DNA of 64,000 bases. It comes from Commensalibacter melissae. GTDB lineage: Bacteria; Pseudomonadota; Alphaproteobacteria; Acetobacterales; Acetobacteraceae. Positions 16,369-25,425 of this stretch are shown here, in pieces (position 1 is the first letter of the stretch; every line of letters starts with the position of its first letter). The DNA is taken from contig NZ_CP046393.1 in NCBI RefSeq assembly GCF_009734185.1, positions 1,108,501 through 1,172,500 on the forward strand. Reading direction: 5' to 3'. The notes under the pieces were generated by a model. The model saw only the letters and a program-made list of their open reading frames with translations, was not told the origin of the DNA and did not search any database. The position numbers and the translations under genes were made by a program.

Positions 16369-17169
16369 TTATAAATTCCATATTCTGTAAAAATGATTGA
16401 CCGGCCCATGTCCCTTACCCACTTGCAGCTGATTGCCAGCCTTAAGTGCATTCCCTAGATAAGTCTTGGCCTCTCTGACCGCATCAGGAATTTCCATAAC
16501 GGGAATCAAGGCTGTTATGGCAGAAGACAACGTGCATCCTGTCCCGTGATTATTATTTGTCAGCACTCTTTCATCCTCATAATCGAAAATTTCATTCTTA
16601 TTACATAATACATCAAAACAGTTAAATCCCTCGAGATGTCCCCCTTTTAACAAAACCCAATGAGATCCAAATGAAAGTAATTTCTGTGCCTCCTCTTTCA
16701 TTTCCAGCATTGTTATTGGATCATTTCTATTCAATAAAACACATGCCTCCGGGATATTCGGGGTAATAAGCGTGGCAAGAGGAAATAGTTCGTCCTTCAA
16801 TGCATTAACTGCCGCATCATTGATCAAATGATCACCGCTTTTTGCCACCATGACAGGATCAATAACGACCTTGGCAACATTATATTCTCTCAGTTTATGG
16901 GCTACAATCCTGACAATAAGCTCATTGCCAAGCATTCCGATTTTGACAGCGTCAACATGGATATCCTGAAAAATCGCATCGATCTGATCTGCAACCATAT
17001 TAGGATCCATAATCTGAAAAGATCTTACCCCTTGGGTATTTTGCGCAACAACCGCCGTTATAACTGACATTGCATAAGTTCCCAATGCGGAAAAAGTTTT
17101 GATATCAGCCTGGATTCCCGCCCCTCCACTTGGATCGGTTCCAGCAATTGTTAAAATATTTTTAATCAT
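16369..17169 (-). CDS. thiD: Hydroxymethylpyrimidine / phosphomethylpyrimidine kinase
   Basis: 266 residues, the standard ThiD length. It phosphorylates HMP and HMP-P with ATP in thiamine biosynthesis. TIAGTDPSGGAGIQADIKTF is the substrate-binding N-terminus, and NNHGTGCTLSSAI near the end is the anion-hole and catalytic Asp-equivalent region of the ribokinase-like fold. LLKGGHLEG and PNIPEACVLL are further ThiD signatures. No TPP riboswitch is apparent in the 153 bp before the start, and no other thi genes are nearby. Confidence 0.93.
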   Translation of the reverse strand: MIKNILTIAGTDPSGGAGIQADIKTFSALGTYAMSVITAVVAQNTQGVRSFQIMDPNMVADQIDAIFQDIHVDAVKIGMLGNELIVRIVAHKLREYNVAKVVIDPVMVAKSGDHLINDAAVNALKDELFPLATLITPNIPEACVLLNRNDPITMLEMKEEAQKLLSFGSHWVLLKGGHLEGFNCFDVLCNKNEIFDYEDERVLTNNNHGTGCTLSSAITALIPVMEIPDAVREAKTYLGNALKAGNQLQVGKGHGPVNHFYRIWNL

Positions 17170-17322
17170 GTAGATCCCAATTTATGTCTAATATTTTATG
17201 ATTATAGTTTTAATTCATTCTAGAGATATATTTTATCTTAAATCCAGAACATATAGTTTCAAACAATGCTATACTATCCTCGTAAAATAAGATTTTGCCT
17301 CAATTTCAATTGAGTTTGTCAA

Positions 17323-19572
17323 ATGAATCCTGATATTTTATCTGATATGCCTCTATCTTACCGTAAAATAGTCCCGGTTCTTCTTCCTTACCCATTCAAG
17401 GAACCTTTTGATTATATAATTCCACACGACCTAAAAATAGAAAAAATCATTCCTGGTACCCTGGTTATTGTACCGCTCAATCAACGTAAGGAAATAGGGG
17501 TTGTCTGGCAAGATCACGTTCTATCAGGCAATTTGTCTTTATTATCCACCCCCAAAAAAGAAAAAAGAAAATTAAAAGAAATTATTTCCATTTTACCCAT
17601 TCAGCCCTTACCGAGAGTTTTAATGCAATTCATTGATTGGATGGCAAATTACAATTTTACAGAATCAGGTTCCGTTCTGGCAATGGCAATCCGTAATATC
17701 AGAACTCTCACCGTTCCCTTAAAAAAAGAATATGGATGGATAAAAACTTCACCTTTGCCAACAAACTTGAAAATTACCGAAAAAAGAAAAAAAATTCTGG
17801 ATTTCATGAATATTCCAGATCAAGCCTATACAACAAGGGAATTGACAGAAAATTTACATATAAAACCTTCGGTTATTTATGGACTGGAAAAATCAGGAGG
17901 CATTTTCAAACAACCCCTTACCAATTTTACGCAATTTTCAAAACCTGATCCCAATTTTCATCAACCTAGTCTTTCCGAAGAACAAACCAAAGCAACAACT
18001 TTTTTAAAGAAACAAGTCGATAAGAAAAAATTTTCTGTTACTTTACTGCAAGGCATTACCGGTTCAGGAAAAACAGAAGTTTATATGCAAGCCATAGCTT
18101 CCTGCATCGAACAGAATAAACAAGTTCTGGTTTTATTGCCAGAAATCGCTTTGTCAGCTCAATGGACCAATCGGTTTTACAAACGTTTTGGCGTAAATCC
18201 TGCACTATGGCATTCCGATCTAGGTTTGAAACACCGTAAACAAACCTGGATGGCTATATTAAAAAATGAAGTTTTCGTGTTAGTTGGCGCGAGATCCGCC
18301 CTATTTCTCCCTTTTTATGATCTGGGATTGATAATTGTGGACGAAGAACACGAATCTTCCTTCAAACAGGAGGAAGGTGTTATCTATAATGCCAGAGATA
18401 TGGCCATTGTCAGGGCTAAACTATCCTCGTGTCCTATTATTTTGGTTTCCGCCACCCCTTCAATGGAAACCCTGATAAATGCGCATCAGGGAAAATATTT
18501 TCATCTCACCTTAACCAAACGACATGGTGGGGCTATCATGCCACGAACCGAACTGGTTGACATGAAAATACATCCACCAGAAAAAGGACATTTCCTGTCA
18601 CCACCTCTTGTAAAGGCAACACAGGAAAAACTTGACAAAAACGAACAGGTCTTGTTTTTTTTGAACAGGCGCGGTTACGCCCCTTTAACTTTATGCCGTG
18701 CTTGTGGTTACCGTCTTGAATGTCCACATTGTTCAGCATGGTTGGTTGAGCATCGCTGCACTAGAAAACTGGTATGTCATCATTGCGATTATTCTATACC
18801 CGTTCCGCTGGAATGTCCCCATTGCAATACCAAGAATAGTCTAGTTCCCATTGGTCCTGGAATTGAACGCATTACCGAAGAGGCAAGCATTACCTTTCCT
18901 GACGCAAAAATCCTTGTCATGTCCAGTGACTGTTTAAACAGCCCCAAAATGACAGCCGAAGCCGTTCGCCGAATTATGCAAAAAGAAGTCAACCTTATTA
19001 TCGGCACCCAAATTGTTGCCAAGGGATGGCATTTCCCTGATCTTACTCTTGTTGGGGTTATAGATGCCGATTTGGGATTAACCGGCGCAGATTTACGTGC
19101 GGCTGAAAAAACATTACAGTTATTGCATCAGGTCGGGGGTAGAGCCGGTCGAGCCAGATTTCCCGGTACAGTTATAATTCAAAGTTTTTTAACAGATCAT
19201 CCCGTAATGGAGACGTTAATCAAAGGTGATTTCAATCAATTCATGATCGAAGAGGCACATGAGCGTAAAGCCGGATTTTGGCCTCCTTACGGTCGATTGG
19301 CCGCCATAATCGTAAGTGCGGATACAAATCAGGATGCTTTGGAAACAGCTCAAGAACTCGGTCTAAATGCGCCCAGCCGAGATGGAGTCATCGTTTTGGG
19401 ACCTGCCCCAGCTCCCCTATCTCTGCTTCGTAACCGTTATAGACAGCGTTTATTGTTAAGAACACATAAATCCATCGCCATACAGCCGATCCTACATCAA
19501 TGGTTGGATCCAATTAAACCCAAAAAAAACGTAAAAATAACTGTGGATATCGATCCAATATCGTTTTTGTAA
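17323..19572 (+). CDS. priA: Primosomal protein N' (PriA helicase)
   Basis: 749 residues. It restarts stalled replication forks by binding the fork, unwinding 3'-5' and loading DnaB. Walker A GITGSGKT is at 244-251 and the DEEH box at 340-343. Paired-cysteine zinc motifs follow (CRACGYRLECPHC, CHHCDYSIPVPLECPHC), inserted in the helicase domain as in all PriA proteins. Conserved GTQIVAKGWHFPDL and QVGGRAGR motifs VI complete the helicase core. The start at 17323 is the most upstream ATG; a second Met at residue 9 is possible. It is a single-gene unit, divergent from thiD. Confidence 0.95.
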   Translation: MNPDILSDMPLSYRKIVPVLLPYPFKEPFDYIIPHDLKIEKIIPGTLVIVPLNQRKEIGVVWQDHVLSGNLSLLSTPKKEKRKLKEIISILPIQPLPRVLMQFIDWMANYNFTESGSVLAMAIRNIRTLTVPLKKEYGWIKTSPLPTNLKITEKRKKILDFMNIPDQAYTTRELTENLHIKPSVIYGLEKSGGIFKQPLTNFTQFSKPDPNFHQPSLSEEQTKATTFLKKQVDKKKFSVTLLQGITGSGKTEVYMQAIASCIEQNKQVLVLLPEIALSAQWTNRFYKRFGVNPALWHSDLGLKHRKQTWMAILKNEVFVLVGARSALFLPFYDLGLIIVDEEHESSFKQEEGVIYNARDMAIVRAKLSSCPIILVSATPSMETLINAHQGKYFHLTLTKRHGGAIMPRTELVDMKIHPPEKGHFLSPPLVKATQEKLDKNEQVLFFLNRRGYAPLTLCRACGYRLECPHCSAWLVEHRCTRKLVCHHCDYSIPVPLECPHCNTKNSLVPIGPGIERITEEASITFPDAKILVMSSDCLNSPKMTAEAVRRIMQKEVNLIIGTQIVAKGWHFPDLTLVGVIDADLGLTGADLRAAEKTLQLLHQVGGRAGRARFPGTVIIQSFLTDHPVMETLIKGDFNQFMIEEAHERKAGFWPPYGRLAAIIVSADTNQDALETAQELGLNAPSRDGVIVLGPAPAPLSLLRNRYRQRLLLRTHKSIAIQPILHQWLDPIKPKKNVKITVDIDPISFL

Positions 19573-19577
19573 TATTG

Positions 19578-19646
19578 ATTAAGATTTATAGTCTGAATAT
19601 TTTCATAATTAGAATTCATATAAAATATTCTGTATGAAATCTTAAT
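19578..19646. repeat. Long nested inverted repeat between priA and the MYG1-family gene
   Basis: Outer arms 19578-19587 and 19637-19646 are perfect 10-bp complements. Inner arms 19595-19603 and 19622-19630 are perfect 9-bp complements. The apical part contains GAATTC. It lies 5 bp after the priA stop codon and could act as a terminator or mRNA-stabilising hairpin, but no U-tract follows. Confidence 0.6.
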
Positions 19647-19724
19647 TAATCGCTCGCATCCAATGATGTTTTTATTTATTATGTTTTTTCGTTATTAATT
19701 TATTTGTACTGATCAGGAGATCCC

Positions 19725-20708
19725 ATGCCTAACTCCCCTACAATTCATTCTGATTCTCTTACAGAAGGATTGATGGATTATTCAAAGGAACTTTTAATCG
19801 TCACACATAACGGACGTTTTCATATTGACGATGTTTTCGCCTTTACAACCTTATTTCTTGCATTGGATTTAGAAAATAGACCCTTTCGGCTGGAAAGAAC
19901 ACGTAACCCTGAAATCATTGAAAAAGCTGATATTGTTTTTGATGTTGGGGGAATTTTTGATGGCAAGCGTTATTTTGACCATCACCAGATTGGTGCTCCT
20001 GAAAGAGATATCAAACAGACACCCAAAAACATGGAAGGAACTATTCCCTATAGTTCTGCTGGTCTTATATGGACCGCTTTTGGCTTGGATGTCATTAAAA
20101 AACTAGCCCCTGACCTGGATGAGAAATCACATCGTGTTGCGCATAGTGTAATTGAAAAAGCGCTAGTCATTCCCATAGATGCAATCGATAATGGAAAAAT
20201 GCAACCTGAAAACGGATTAAATTTTTCATCAATCATAAATATTTTCAATCCTGCGTGGGATTGCGACGACCCGTCAAACCAGCTGGAACGTTTTTTTGAG
20301 GCAAGTAAAATCGTTCAAACTGTTTTGATTTATCAACTTAATATTGAATTTGCTCGTAACAGAGCCATCAGCTGTTGTGAAGAAGCATACAAGAACAGCC
20401 CCGATAACCGTATTTTGATGTTGCCTCGCTGGATGCCACATATATATCCGATTTTTGCCAATGCTTGGAATACACAACTGGTAATTTACCCTGCAGAAAA
20501 TGAATGGCGTGTCGGAACAGTTCCGATCCGTATGCACGGAAACGATCGACGTAGATTGTTTCCTGCCAGCTGGGGAGGATTAGAAGGTGAAAACCTAGAA
20601 AAAGAAACAGGAATTCTGGGGGCGAAATTCGTTCACAAGGGATTGTTCATAGCTGTTGCCACATCAAAAGAGGCAGCAATTGCACTTGCGCACAAAACCC
20701 TGGAATAA
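19725..20708 (+). CDS. MYG1-family (UPF0160) metal-dependent protein
   Basis: 327 residues. THNGRFHIDDVFA and YFDHHQIG supply the conserved His/Asp metal ligands of the MYG1 family, a DHH-like metal-dependent hydrolase group. Eukaryotic MYG1 has been described as a 3'-5' exoribonuclease; the bacterial role is not established. A strong Shine-Dalgarno (AGGAGA at 19715-19720) supports the ATG at 19725. It is a single-gene unit that ends in a shared hairpin with the convergent gabD gene. Confidence 0.85.
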   Translation: MPNSPTIHSDSLTEGLMDYSKELLIVTHNGRFHIDDVFAFTTLFLALDLENRPFRLERTRNPEIIEKADIVFDVGGIFDGKRYFDHHQIGAPERDIKQTPKNMEGTIPYSSAGLIWTAFGLDVIKKLAPDLDEKSHRVAHSVIEKALVIPIDAIDNGKMQPENGLNFSSIINIFNPAWDCDDPSNQLERFFEASKIVQTVLIYQLNIEFARNRAISCCEEAYKNSPDNRILMLPRWMPHIYPIFANAWNTQLVIYPAENEWRVGTVPIRMHGNDRRRLFPASWGGLEGENLEKETGILGAKFVHKGLFIAVATSKEAAIALAHKTLE

Positions 20709-20724
20709 TTTATAGAAAACTATA

Positions 20725-20756
20725 ATTAAGGATTAGAATTCGTGTTAATCCTTAAT
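20725..20756. terminator. Hairpin between convergent MYG1-family gene and gabD
   Basis: ATTAAGGATTA at 20725-20735 and its exact complement at 20746-20756 form an 11-bp stem with a ten-base loop. It sits midway between two convergent stop codons and could serve both. Neither side has a clean U-tract, so intrinsic termination is uncertain. Confidence 0.5.
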
Positions 20757-20771
20757 CTTGTCTAATCTAAT

Positions 20772-22238
20772 TTACAGGTGAATACCCAAGCATAAATATT
20801 TGATTTCAAGATAATCATCTATACCATATTTGGAACCTTCCCTTCCAAGACCTGATGCCTTTATTCCGCCAAAAGGTGCCATTTCATTTGAGATCAAACC
20901 AGTATTAATTCCCACAATCCCGTATTCCAAGGCTTCTGATACACGTGTTATTCTTGAAATATCATTGGCATAAAAATAGGATGCCAAACCAAATTCCGTA
21001 TCATTGGCCAGATTAATAACCTCTTCTTCAGTTTCAAAGCGATATACAGGCGCCAAAGGTCCAAAAGTTTCCTCTTTCGAAACCAGTGCATTAAATGGTA
21101 CATTCGATAAAATTGTCGGCTCGAAAAAACATCCCTCAAGAGCTTCACCACCCATGACAACAGTTGCGCCTTTATTTACAGCATCATCAATATGTTCTTT
21201 CACCTTTTTCAAGGCATTTCGATCAATCAAGGGACCAATGGTTACATCTTTATTCAATCCATTGCCAACCTTGAGTTTGGTAACGGCATGTTTAAATTTT
21301 TCAATAAATTGATCATAAACTGAATCATGAACATAAAATCGATTTGCACAGACACAAGTTTGACCCGCATTTCGATATTTGGACATCATTGCCCCTTCCA
21401 CCGCCGCATCAATATCTGCATCTTCAAAAACGATAAAGGGTGCATTCCCCCCCAATTCCATTGATAATTTTTTTACCGTACCAGCTGATTCCTGTATTAA
21501 TTGAGCGCCAATTTCTGTTGATCCTGTAAAGGTTAGTTTACGAACAATTGGATTAGAGGTCAACTCTCCACCAATTTCCCCTGAGGATCCTGTAATGATA
21601 TTGAAAACCCCTGGCGGTAATCCAGCTTCTTCAGCAAGCACACCCAGGGCCAAGGCAGAGTAAGGGGTCATACTTGCGGGTTTAAGTACCATTGAACATC
21701 CAACTGCCAATGCTGGACCAGCCTTGCGGGTAATCATCGCGTTGGGAAAATTCCAGGGGGTAATTGCTGCTGTAACCCCAATTGGTTGTTTAATAACCGA
21801 AATCCGTTTATTTGCCATGTGTCCGGGAATAGTATCGCCATAAACCCTTTTTGCCTCTTCGGCAAACCATTCCAGATAAGACGCGCCATATTGAATTTCC
21901 CCCTTAGCCTCCGCCAAGGGTTTCCCCTGTTCAAGTGTGAGAATTAATGCAAGATCATCCTTGTTTTCTTCCATTAATTCATACCAACGACGCAAAATGA
22001 CAGATCGCTCTTTTGCGGTTTTTTTTCGCCACGCAATCTGGGCGGTTTGTGCGGCATTGATAGCCTTTTTTGTTTCGTTACCACCCATTTTCGGAACAGT
22101 TCCAATAATTTCATCAGTTGCAGGATTGACAACCTGAATTACTTGACCATTATCTGCATTCAACCATTGACCATCAATGAAACATTGCTGTTTGAACAAT
22201 GACTTGTTTTTTAAATCGTCAAGACTTTTTTGAACCAT
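20772..22238 (-). CDS. gabD: NAD(P)-dependent succinate-semialdehyde dehydrogenase
   Basis: 488 residues, the normal GabD length. It oxidises succinate semialdehyde to succinate, feeding GABA or polyamine carbon into central metabolism. Aldehyde dehydrogenase landmarks are present: TPWNFPNAMITRKAGPALA for cofactor binding, KLSMELGGNAP with the general-base Glu, and NAGQTCVCANRF with the catalytic Cys. The segment TCVCANR is characteristic of the GabD subfamily. It is divergent from ilvE across a 230-bp region rich in repeated ATAACAAA boxes. No GABA transaminase gene is nearby. Confidence 0.88.
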   Translation of the reverse strand: MVQKSLDDLKNKSLFKQQCFIDGQWLNADNGQVIQVVNPATDEIIGTVPKMGGNETKKAINAAQTAQIAWRKKTAKERSVILRRWYELMEENKDDLALILTLEQGKPLAEAKGEIQYGASYLEWFAEEAKRVYGDTIPGHMANKRISVIKQPIGVTAAITPWNFPNAMITRKAGPALAVGCSMVLKPASMTPYSALALGVLAEEAGLPPGVFNIITGSSGEIGGELTSNPIVRKLTFTGSTEIGAQLIQESAGTVKKLSMELGGNAPFIVFEDADIDAAVEGAMMSKYRNAGQTCVCANRFYVHDSVYDQFIEKFKHAVTKLKVGNGLNKDVTIGPLIDRNALKKVKEHIDDAVNKGATVVMGGEALEGCFFEPTILSNVPFNALVSKEETFGPLAPVYRFETEEEVINLANDTEFGLASYFYANDISRITRVSEALEYGIVGINTGLISNEMAPFGGIKASGLGREGSKYGIDDYLEIKYLCLGIHL

Positions 22239-22280
22239 GCCTGTTGCTTTCTATCATATGGAATAATTAATGTTATTGAG

Positions 22281-22433
22281 ATTATAACAAAGCGAATTCT
22301 ATTTTGTTATAATTTACATTATCATAACAAAGAATTGTTTTTGATTTATATTATATAATAGATCCATATTAAAATTTTACTGAAAACAACTTGCATAACA
22401 ATCTATTTTGCTGTTGTATATTTTGTAACAAAA
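22281..22433. promoter_or_regulatory. Cluster of ATAACAAA-type inverted repeats between gabD and ilvE
   Basis: ATTATAACAAA (22281-22291) and its exact complement (22303-22313) form an 11-bp inverted repeat centred on GAATTC. A further ATAACAAAGAATT copy starts at 22324, an ATAACAA copy lies near 22395, and a TTTTGT-A-ACAAAA palindrome spans 22421-22433. The repeated half-site suggests an operator array for one regulator controlling gabD, ilvE or both. Several TATAAT-like hexamers occur, but the AT content makes promoter calls unreliable. Confidence 0.45.
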
Positions 22434-22468
22434 TTACTTAAAACTAAAGATAAAAGAAAGATAAGAAA

Positions 22469-23566
22469 ATGAATTCCGGAAAACAATTTCCGATTAAATT
22501 CTCCCAAAATCCAAACAGCCTGTCAAAAAAGGAACGTGAGGCAATTTTAAAAAAACCTGGTTTTGGGCAAAAATTCACAGACCATATGTTGATAATTCAT
22601 TATAATGATGAAAAGAAATGGCATGATGCGGAAATCAAAGCTTACGGACCAATTAGTTTAGATCCTGCCGTTTGCGTTTTTCATTATGCACAAGAAATAT
22701 TCGAAGGCATGAAGGCCTATAAGGCAAATGATGGTCGTATTCTTTTATTCAGACCCGAAGCCAACGCCAAACGTTTTGCCAATTCGGCCAAAAGGCTTGC
22801 CATGGCCCAACTTCCTGAATCAATCTATTTACAAGCCATTAATGAATTTGTTAAAGCGGAAAAGAACTGGATCCCAGACCAGGAGATAGGTTCTCTATAT
22901 CTCCGTCCTTTCATGATTGCCAGTAAACCTTATCTTGGTGTTAAACCTTCCCCGGAATATCTATTTATGCTGATTGCCTCGCCAGCCGGTTCCTATTTTT
23001 CCAAAGATGCGCAATCTGTATCAGTATGGGTTTCTGAATTCTATACAAGGGCGGCCCCCGGTGGAACTGGAGAGGTTAAATGTGGTGGAAATTATGCCGC
23101 CAGCCTTGCCGCCCAACAGGAAGCTACAAAAAATCAGTGTGACCAACTTATTTTTCTTGATTCTGTAGAGCATAAATGGATTGAGGAAATGGGAGGGATG
23201 AATATCTTTTTTGTATTCAAAGATGGAACTTTACTAACCCCCCCCTTAAGTGGAACCATTCTACCTGGGATAACCCGTGATTCTCTTATTACCTTAGCAA
23301 AAGATAAAGGACTGACCGTTAAACAGGAAAAATATTCAATCCATCAATTGATTGACGATATTCAATCAAAAAAAATCTCTGAAATCTTTGCCTGTGGCAC
23401 TGCAGCTGTCATTACACCTATTGGAAAAATAAAAAACTCAAAAGGCGAATATATTATAAATGAAGGTAAATCAGGAAAAATTACCCAAGAACTTCGTAAA
23501 AGTTTGATTGACATTCAATTCGGAAATGTCATTGATCCCTATCAATGGGTAAAAGTAGTAAAATAA
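22469..23566 (+). CDS. ilvE: Branched-chain amino acid aminotransferase
   Basis: 365 residues, the longer class of PLP fold-type IV branched-chain transaminases (eukaryote-like length). It makes or degrades Leu, Ile and Val with glutamate/2-oxoglutarate. FHYAQEIFEGMKAY and SLYLRPFMIAS are active-site strands. GGTGEVKCGGNYAASL carries the PLP lysine, and GTAAVITPIG is the phosphate-binding turn. The ATG at 22469 follows a purine-rich leader (AAAGAAAGATAAG). It stands alone and ends in an intrinsic terminator. Confidence 0.93.
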   Translation: MNSGKQFPIKFSQNPNSLSKKEREAILKKPGFGQKFTDHMLIIHYNDEKKWHDAEIKAYGPISLDPAVCVFHYAQEIFEGMKAYKANDGRILLFRPEANAKRFANSAKRLAMAQLPESIYLQAINEFVKAEKNWIPDQEIGSLYLRPFMIASKPYLGVKPSPEYLFMLIASPAGSYFSKDAQSVSVWVSEFYTRAAPGGTGEVKCGGNYAASLAAQQEATKNQCDQLIFLDSVEHKWIEEMGGMNIFFVFKDGTLLTPPLSGTILPGITRDSLITLAKDKGLTVKQEKYSIHQLIDDIQSKKISEIFACGTAAVITPIGKIKNSKGEYIINEGKSGKITQELRKSLIDIQFGNVIDPYQWVKVVK

Positions 23567-23593
23567 AAACTTTTTGTTTTTCTTATCTTTAAT

Positions 23594-23641
23594 AACCATT
23601 TTCCAAACTAAATATATATATTTTAGGGAAAATGGTTTTCA
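23594..23641 (+). terminator. Rho-independent terminator of ilvE
   Basis: AACCATTTTCC (23594-23604) pairs perfectly with GGAAAATGGTT (23627-23637), and TTTC then ATTTTTC follows on the plus strand. It overlaps the stop region of the convergent gene at 23639 and may serve both directions. Confidence 0.75.
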
Positions 23642-24148
23642 TTTTTCTGAAAATCCAAATTTAGCCTGGCTTATACAATAATTAAACTTACTTAACATGG
23701 ATGGCAAACCAAGCAAATCAACAATATTTACGGGTTGTTGACCATATTCAACAACAACCAAATCTGCATAAGATAATTTTTGCAACAAATAGTTGAAATC
23801 CCTTAAATTCAAACGATTCATCAACATATTCTTATCCATCGCTTTCATCGTGAACAAAAAATGTTCCTTATTAATTGTCAAGGCTATATTTTTATTTTTA
23901 CCTGGAATTTGCTTACCTTTTGAATCCCATAAAATCAAACCAACATTATTTGCATCCCTTTCAAACCCAAGAACCAGATCATTTGAAAGAACATGACATG
24001 AATCAATTTGCTGTTTCATATGTGAATAATGAAACGCTGTCCAATTTCCTTCATGTCCATCCAGATGATATGTTTGTTCCGCAGCTTTCACTTGCAAGCA
24101 AAATAAAAATAAACTGTAAACTAAAAATAAATAATTACGAAACATCAT
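23639..24148 (-). CDS. Small exported protein of unknown function (last gene of protease/SrfA-like operon)
   Basis: 169 residues beginning MMFRNYLFLVYSLFLFCLQ with a cleavable signal peptide (VKA-AE), so periplasmic. It has two cysteines (CHVLSN and FNYCIS) that could form a disulfide. I do not recognise the family; the central strands (LVLGFERDANNVGLILWD) and the LSYADLVVVEY segment read like a compact alpha/beta domain. It starts five bases after the stop of the SrfA-like gene, so it is the fourth gene of that operon and probably acts with the extracytoplasmic parts of its neighbours. The start could equally be the second ATG at 24145. Confidence 0.75.
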   Translation of the reverse strand: MMFRNYLFLVYSLFLFCLQVKAAEQTYHLDGHEGNWTAFHYSHMKQQIDSCHVLSNDLVLGFERDANNVGLILWDSKGKQIPGKNKNIALTINKEHFLFTMKAMDKNMLMNRLNLRDFNYLLQKLSYADLVVVEYGQQPVNIVDLLGLPSMLSKFNYCISQAKFGFSEK

Positions 24149-24153
24149 CTTGA

Positions 24154-25425
24154 TTATCGTTTAAATATACCTGTGGACTGATGACCATTTTCGTCTATAT
24201 ATGTACATCTTGCTTCGCGATCATTCAATCTTGTACAAACATTTTTACCACTGATAAGATGAAAATCTCCCTGACAGTCCTCTGGTTGATTCAGTACAAG
24301 CTGTTCGCCCTGAAACCCGGCATATAAAGGTCCCTGACATGTCCCACCATCTCGCCTTGTTAAAACCTGATGACCCGCCGCGTTCGGATTAAAACACAAA
24401 GACCAGTTTGTTACAGGTTGATGAGAATTGAAAAATAAACCGTGCGTATATAATTCTAGATGTGTTGTCAAATGCCAACATCCCTTTAACATTGTCGTGT
24501 CTTTTTTGTTCCAGGATTCTTTTGGAAGATCAACCTTGTTATTAGATTTAACATCTGTTTTTGGTGGAACAGTTGAATTTACGGGAGGTTTTGGAACATT
24601 TTTTTTCTGCAAAGTGTCTATATCAGGTAAATTCGAATTATCTTTCAAGGATGGTATTTCAGGTAATTGTTCAGGAGGTGGTAAAGGGTCAATTTTTGTT
24701 GGATCAATAGGTACCAAGGGTTTTACCGAAGGAATTCGACATTGATTTTGTAAAATATTCCACTGTTCAAGCAACTTATTTCGTTCATCCGCCAATTGAT
24801 CCTGACGTTTTTTGTCATTCATTACATGCCTGACTTTATTTTCCGAAGGATAAATGATTTCACATTTTTTTCCATTTAAATCTTCATCCGTCCAAAATAT
24901 TGACGTCAATAAACCTAATGCAAAAGCACTCAATGCTGTAATCCAAGGAAATCTGTTCCAAAAAAACAAATGATTTCTCTTTTTTCTCACAACACCCATC
25001 AATGGATCATAGGTTTTCTGGTCACATGAAAAACCCCATGCAGTGATTACAGGTTTTCCATCAACGGCATACAAAAAATCCAAGCCAGGAAATTGACGGC
25101 ATTGATTGAAAAATCTTGAAAGCGTGAGACCAGGATAATGTTGAGTTATTTCCTCAATATCCAGCAAAATTGAACGTGTTGCCTGTAATAATTTTTGCTG
25201 CTGATTTTGATCAAGTTCTTTCCATGAAAAACTTGTTTGTCCCTCCGCATTCCAACGAACGATATCGTTATTGAATTCTGGCTGAGCAAAAATTCTTGCG
25301 TGATCCGCATCACTATAGGTTAATATTTCATTATATATCTGATGATAAAAATTCTGTTGCCGATTAAAAAGAGGTTTTAACCGATTGATTTTTTGTCGAC
25401 TTAATACCAAAACCATCAGGTTCAT
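24154..25425 (-). CDS. SrfA-like single-pass membrane protein with Cys-rich C-terminal domain
   Basis: 423 residues. A cytoplasmic N-terminal module (1-135) ends with FPGLDFLYAVDGKPVITAWG, which resembles SrfA of the Salmonella srfABC locus as I recall it. A transmembrane helix spans about 157-178, followed by a short helical stretch and a long Pro-rich linker (about 235-300). The C-terminal domain (310-423) has six cysteines, consistent with a disulfide-stabilised periplasmic domain (KGCWHLTTHLELYTHG). The ATG overlaps the previous stop as ATGA. With srfB and srfC 11 kb away, this is the best candidate for the SrfA component. The function is unknown. Confidence 0.75.
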   Translation of the reverse strand: MNLMVLVLSRQKINRLKPLFNRQQNFYHQIYNEILTYSDADHARIFAQPEFNNDIVRWNAEGQTSFSWKELDQNQQQKLLQATRSILLDIEEITQHYPGLTLSRFFNQCRQFPGLDFLYAVDGKPVITAWGFSCDQKTYDPLMGVVRKKRNHLFFWNRFPWITALSAFALGLLTSIFWTDEDLNGKKCEIIYPSENKVRHVMNDKKRQDQLADERNKLLEQWNILQNQCRIPSVKPLVPIDPTKIDPLPPPEQLPEIPSLKDNSNLPDIDTLQKKNVPKPPVNSTVPPKTDVKSNNKVDLPKESWNKKDTTMLKGCWHLTTHLELYTHGLFFNSHQPVTNWSLCFNPNAAGHQVLTRRDGGTCQGPLYAGFQGEQLVLNQPEDCQGDFHLISGKNVCTRLNDREARCTYIDENGHQSTGIFKR

